NCBI RefSeq assembly: GCF_000003815.2
Contig: NC_049982.1
Coordinates: 20,770,705 to 20,834,704 of the forward strand
Source of the DNA: Branchiostoma floridae
Taxonomy: Eukaryota > Chordata > Leptocardii > Amphioxiformes > Branchiostomatidae
Direction of reading: 5' to 3'
Length of the DNA stretch: 64,000 bases
The position numbers were made by a program, and so were the translations under genes. Position 1 is the stretch's first letter; each line of letters begins with the position of its first letter. Shown one piece after another: positions 50,884 through 64,000 of the stretch. The notes under the pieces are model-generated. The model ran no database searches. It was given only the letters and a program-made list of their open reading frames with translations, and was not told the DNA's origin.

Positions 50884-53800
50884 CTATTTCTCTGATGCTG
50901 ATCCTTCCTGGGTTTGATGCCTAGATCTATCCTCTTCATTTTCTTCATCTTCATTGTCACTGGATCTTTTTCTATGTTTTCTGGGTCTGTACCTGGAAAA
51001 CAACAGACTGAACTATAAGATACACCATAAAAACAGAAATTACATGCTTCTTGAACAACTTATTGTCTTTTTATGGAAAAAGCAGAATTGTCTGTCTTCC
51101 AATACTTACAAACAACATTTCAGACAGTGTTCAGTTCAGACAGTGTTACTGTTAGGGTTAGGGTTATCCTTCCTTTCAAATACTGGGTAGCTCTTGGTTA
51201 TGGCCTAATACTAAACCTTCCCAATTGTATGCAATACTTTAACTTCATATCCATCCTATTCTAGCTTAAGTTCACTCTCAGAACACTTTCATTCCTGAAA
51301 ACTCTGGCATAGGTTTATAAAGAAGCAAATGGCATTTGAACATTTGCCTAGCATAGAGGCAAGAGTACTGATTGGTGTCACCTCTTAGAGGATGAACTAA
51401 ACTGAACTGTAATAATTGTCTCCCAGTCAGACAATCCTCATACATGTAATGGCATAGTAGTGGGGTTTGAGTAGGCATTTGGAAATTCAAACCCTTGTTA
51501 CACTGCTTCTGAGAAATATTTGATTCCCAAAATAATGCAGAACATAGCGGTAAAATGTTTCAGTGAGTTTGGGGGCCAGACTATCCTGCAGAGAAGCCAT
51601 AAGAGGCACAAACCTGAGCCAGAATAGGGTAGATTCCAGGCTAACAATACTGTCCTACCTCTCCCAGTGTCTGTGGTTGAGTTGACCAAAGTCCTCCAGT
51701 GTTGCAATGTCCCTGAGGTAACGCCCAAGTCTCTTCAGCTCCCTGTCCTTGTGTCTGTTCAGGTGAGCTTCTCGGAATGGTCGCACCTGGAGGGGATTTA
51801 GCGAGAAGGAAGGATTTACTGGTGTATCTTGAATACGTTAGCTCATTACTTTTGCCAAGAAGGCTATTGGTACTAGCATAGTTGGTTGGTTGAACCCAAC
51901 TCAAATATGGACAATGCAATGATTTTTTACTAATAATAATAACTCCAAAAATCTGTGCACAAAAGACTCTTACTCTGAGTCCATTCTGAGGGTTCATGAG
52001 GAAGTTTCTCCTGATATCATCAAACATGATGGTGTTCTTACTGCTGTACTCATCAAACTTGCCCCAGATCACAGCAAGGGGCTTACACTGCAAGAACAAA
52101 GAAGAAAATCAAAGGTCATTCATTCATCAGAGTGAAGATAATTGATCAAAATACCTTTTAAGTTCAGGGCAACTATCACTAAAAAGTCATTTCTACCAAG
52201 TTTCTACAGTCAGAGACAATTGATTGAATTAACACTGTTTATACATGCAGATAGGATTTTAAAACGCCAAAGGGAGCCAAATAGATTCCTTTGTAGCAAA
52301 ATGGATCATTGTTTTTAGTATCATCCATTCACAAGTTTTCAGACAATCAGGTCCAGCTCTGGCTCTGGACCTGCTCTGGACCTGTACCTGAATTTTCACT
52401 AGTACTGTGAACTTCTGGCTGACTATGGTAGTGGCATTCATGAGTATGGTACCTCAACAACACCATATTTGGGTGTGTGCACCGTGATCATGGCTGAGGA
52501 GTCCAGGAGGAACATGATCTTGTAGTTAGGGTGGTCGGACATGCCCAGTTCCTAGAAAGGGAAGGGTGCGGATATCACATCATCAAGATTAGTGGACATC
52601 TTAAGTCTGAATTGGAGAATGGTAACCAGACACATAGAAACATACATTATTTCTGTCAGAGTTTTGATGGATTTGAGCCAACACACACAAAGACAGTGGT
52701 TGGTTCTAAAACATGTTCCATATCTACATGCAGACTTGTTAAGCACTACTTCACAACACATGCTTTGGTGAGAGCAGTAGATCAGGCTTCATTCATACTA
52801 GTAAATATAAACAAAAAATATGGGGGTGTATCAGAATACCTTCATTTTGGCCTCTATCCACTTCATGCTTGTAGCAGCTACAGGGAGGGACCAACAAAAG
52901 ACATATTGTGTTTACCCCTAAAACATGACATTTACGATATAACATTATACTTAAAATGTAATGCATCCATGTGTACTAATTATGATGTGACAGATTCAAT
53001 CCATTGATTTTCTTTCATTGACTTTCATTGCCACATGCTACATGTTGTATGTGGGAGCAAATCATTCAAACCATTACATGTCCTCTGGGCTCATACTTAC
53101 ACCATATGACGATATCGTAGTGCTCATAGCTCTGTGTGAGAAACTCATGTAAGTATGGTCTCATCAGCTCCAGCGCATTCTGCCCAACCGATCGGTGGTC
53201 TGCAAAGATATAAGAAATCAATAGTTCTGTATTGAGTTTTTACCTACATTGCTGGCCTGATAGAGACATGTAAAATGTACATCATATGTCACTCAACATG
53301 AAAGGTCATCTGCTCTGGTTGAAGTCAAAATGAAAACACTGTCAAATTTCTAGATAAGTACAACTTCCTTATAAATATAACTTCTTCATGAAAGTTGGTG
53401 ACAATGATATATCTAGACTTGAACGTCCTTACCAAAAATGGTATAGTCCACATCCAGCACCAGTAGCTTTTTCCCAGGCCGGGAAGGGTTCAAGATCTTA
53501 ACTTCATAGTCCTTGACTCGACGGNNNNNNNNNNNNNNNNNNNNNNNNNNNNNNNNNNNNNNNNNNNNNNNNNNNNNNNNNNNNNNNNNNNNNNNNNNNN
53601 NNNNNNNNNNNNNNNNNNNNNNNNGTTCCTATCCTAATAATTGTAGGTATAATGTGTAACGCATTATACTAATAGATGAGATGAGATGTATTAAAAAGCA
53701 AAAAGAAAATAACACAAGGCAGACCAGGTTTTCCTCTCGGGTTCCCATCATCATGATCTTGGTCCCAGGTTTGATCTTCAACAGAGACAACTGGATGCCA

Positions 53801-54208
53801 TCATCAGGGGGTTTACCTAAGGGTCAAATTGAACAATGAACAATACCTTGAGTTGAGGATCTACTCTCTGTCATCATCAGGCCTGACTTAATGTTTGACC
53901 TATATCAGATGATATTCTGCCCAAATCTATTATGGAAAAGCATTTACCAGGAAATCCCAGCAGTACTAGTGCAGCAAACCCATCCCCAACTCTTTCAACC
54001 TCCTTGCCCCAACAAAACCAACCAACATGCCCCCCTCCCACTCGCCACCTTTCATTTTCAGCCCCAGGAGTTTCTGTCGGGCCGGTAACACCCCTGTCTG
54101 CTGCTTAATCCGCTCCTTCAGATCTAAGACGGTATCGCTGCCCTCCAGGTCAGTGACCGGGTATTCCGTGCCGCCCCACTTCACCACCACATTCACTTTC
54201 TCCGCCAT
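50884..54208 (-). CDS. UBLCP1: Ubiquitin-like domain CTD phosphatase 1 (UBLCP1), one exon partly in a gap
   Basis: Exons: 54049-54208, 53725-53816, 53433 into the gap at 53524, 53101-53199, 52840-52877, 52453-52551, 51974-52087, 51659-51786, 50884-50992. The N-terminal ubiquitin-like domain is clear ([54 protein letters not shown]). The HAD/FCP phosphatase core has the nucleophile motif DVDYT, motif II SAT ([16 protein letters not shown]), [18 protein letters not shown] and [11 protein letters not shown]. Mammalian UBLCP1 binds the proteasome Rpn1 subunit through its UBL domain and dephosphorylates the nuclear 26S proteasome. The family normally ends shortly after WERYL; here the last exon adds a basic then acidic Ser-rich tail of about 35 residues. 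The exon carrying the segment before [11 protein letters not shown] begins inside the 53525-53624 gap. Confidence 0.95.
53525..53624. other. Assembly gap (100 N) removing part of a UBLCP1 exon
   Basis: The exon ending at 53433 is open up to the gap edge and its acceptor is not visible. The linker between the UBL and phosphatase domains is therefore incomplete in this assembly. Confidence 0.99.
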
Positions 54209-54472
54209 AGCTGATGAATGATGGGAAGGCAATGTTGAGATTTTATTATCCCAGTATGCCATTCGGTAGGACGATTCCACTTTATCGATTGTAAGCTAAA
54301 TCTATATTTTTCAATATCAACAATAAAATAGATGACCATAACTATATGATATGTTACCATATGACGATTTATTAAATCTAGAGATGTTTAATTAGTCTAA
54401 ACTAGTCTGAACTGAATGTTGTCGATGAAATAATGTTTGCAACACCCCTATCTTCCAGTGTTAGCCACCAAA
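54209..54472. promoter_or_regulatory. Bidirectional promoter of UBLCP1 and EXOC4
   Basis: Only 264 bp separate the divergent start codons. Both starts sit in an ATGGCGG core: AAAATGGCGGCCG at EXOC4 (plus) and CTATGGCGGAGAAA at UBLCP1 (minus). AANATGGCGGC is the consensus of YY1, which often lies at the start of housekeeping genes. No TATA box was assigned. Confidence 0.65.
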
Positions 54473-63982
<9,510 letters not shown>

Positions 63983-64000
63983 GTGAGTTACTTTCCCCTG

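Noticed and set aside
51152-51166. TTAGGGTTAGGGTTA, telomere-like
   Set aside because: Only two and a half units, in intronic sequence of UBLCP1; too short to call interstitial telomeric DNA.

Overview
This is a eukaryotic, intron-rich genomic window, most probably from a lancelet (Branchiostoma, cephalochordate). The basis is inference. Five genes match vertebrate single-copy genes or families at exon level, with GT-AG introns whose reading frames chain exactly. The gaps between exons are full of short foldback DNA transposons (MITEs) and simple repeats. The species cannot be fixed from sequence alone. Six runs of N are assembly gaps, and two of them remove coding exons. I saw no rRNA, tRNA, CRISPR array or bacterial-type operon.

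Left part (1-12 kb). On the minus strand there are exons of a single-pass membrane protein: a Thr-rich linker, two sushi (CCP) modules and a transmembrane exon, with a 187-bp foldback element just beyond the last exon. A lone N-terminal half of a CUB domain lies upstream at 5.2-5.4 kb. The rest, to 12.37 kb, is mostly non-coding. It holds a LINE reverse-transcriptase tail, two RFX-like X-boxes and a cluster of DR1 nuclear-receptor-type sites.

Centre (12.4-41 kb, minus strand). A 24-exon FAM193 gene spans 12,373-36,465; its coding length of 5,157 nt is divisible by three and gives 1,718 aa. Upstream of it in the same orientation is a complete RNF4-type SUMO-targeted ubiquitin ligase gene (207 aa, four SUMO-interaction-like motifs plus a C3HC4 RING). 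From memory, RNF4 followed by FAM193A in the same orientation is also the arrangement on human chromosome 4p16.3, so this looks like a chordate-age gene pair.

Right part (41-64 kb). Head to head with RNF4, on the plus strand, is an inactive-rhomboid (iRhom, RHBDF1/2 family) gene of 10 exons and 1,005 aa that lacks both catalytic residues. It is followed by UBLCP1 (minus strand; nuclear proteasome/CTD phosphatase with an N-terminal ubiquitin-like domain). Divergent from UBLCP1, with 264 bp between the two start codons, is the 5' part of EXOC4/SEC8 (exocyst subunit), which runs off the right edge.

The genes are housekeeping or signalling genes rather than one pathway: SUMO-directed ubiquitination (RNF4), a FAM193 protein, control of ADAM17/EGF-ligand trafficking (iRhom family), proteasome dephosphorylation (UBLCP1) and vesicle tethering (EXOC4). 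The most notable observations are a nine-unit decapeptide array inside FAM193, a doubly dead rhomboid site, a family of three mini-transposons that share TAGCCTGG ends and 9-bp target duplications, and a perfect 61-bp inverted repeat flanking an assembly gap.
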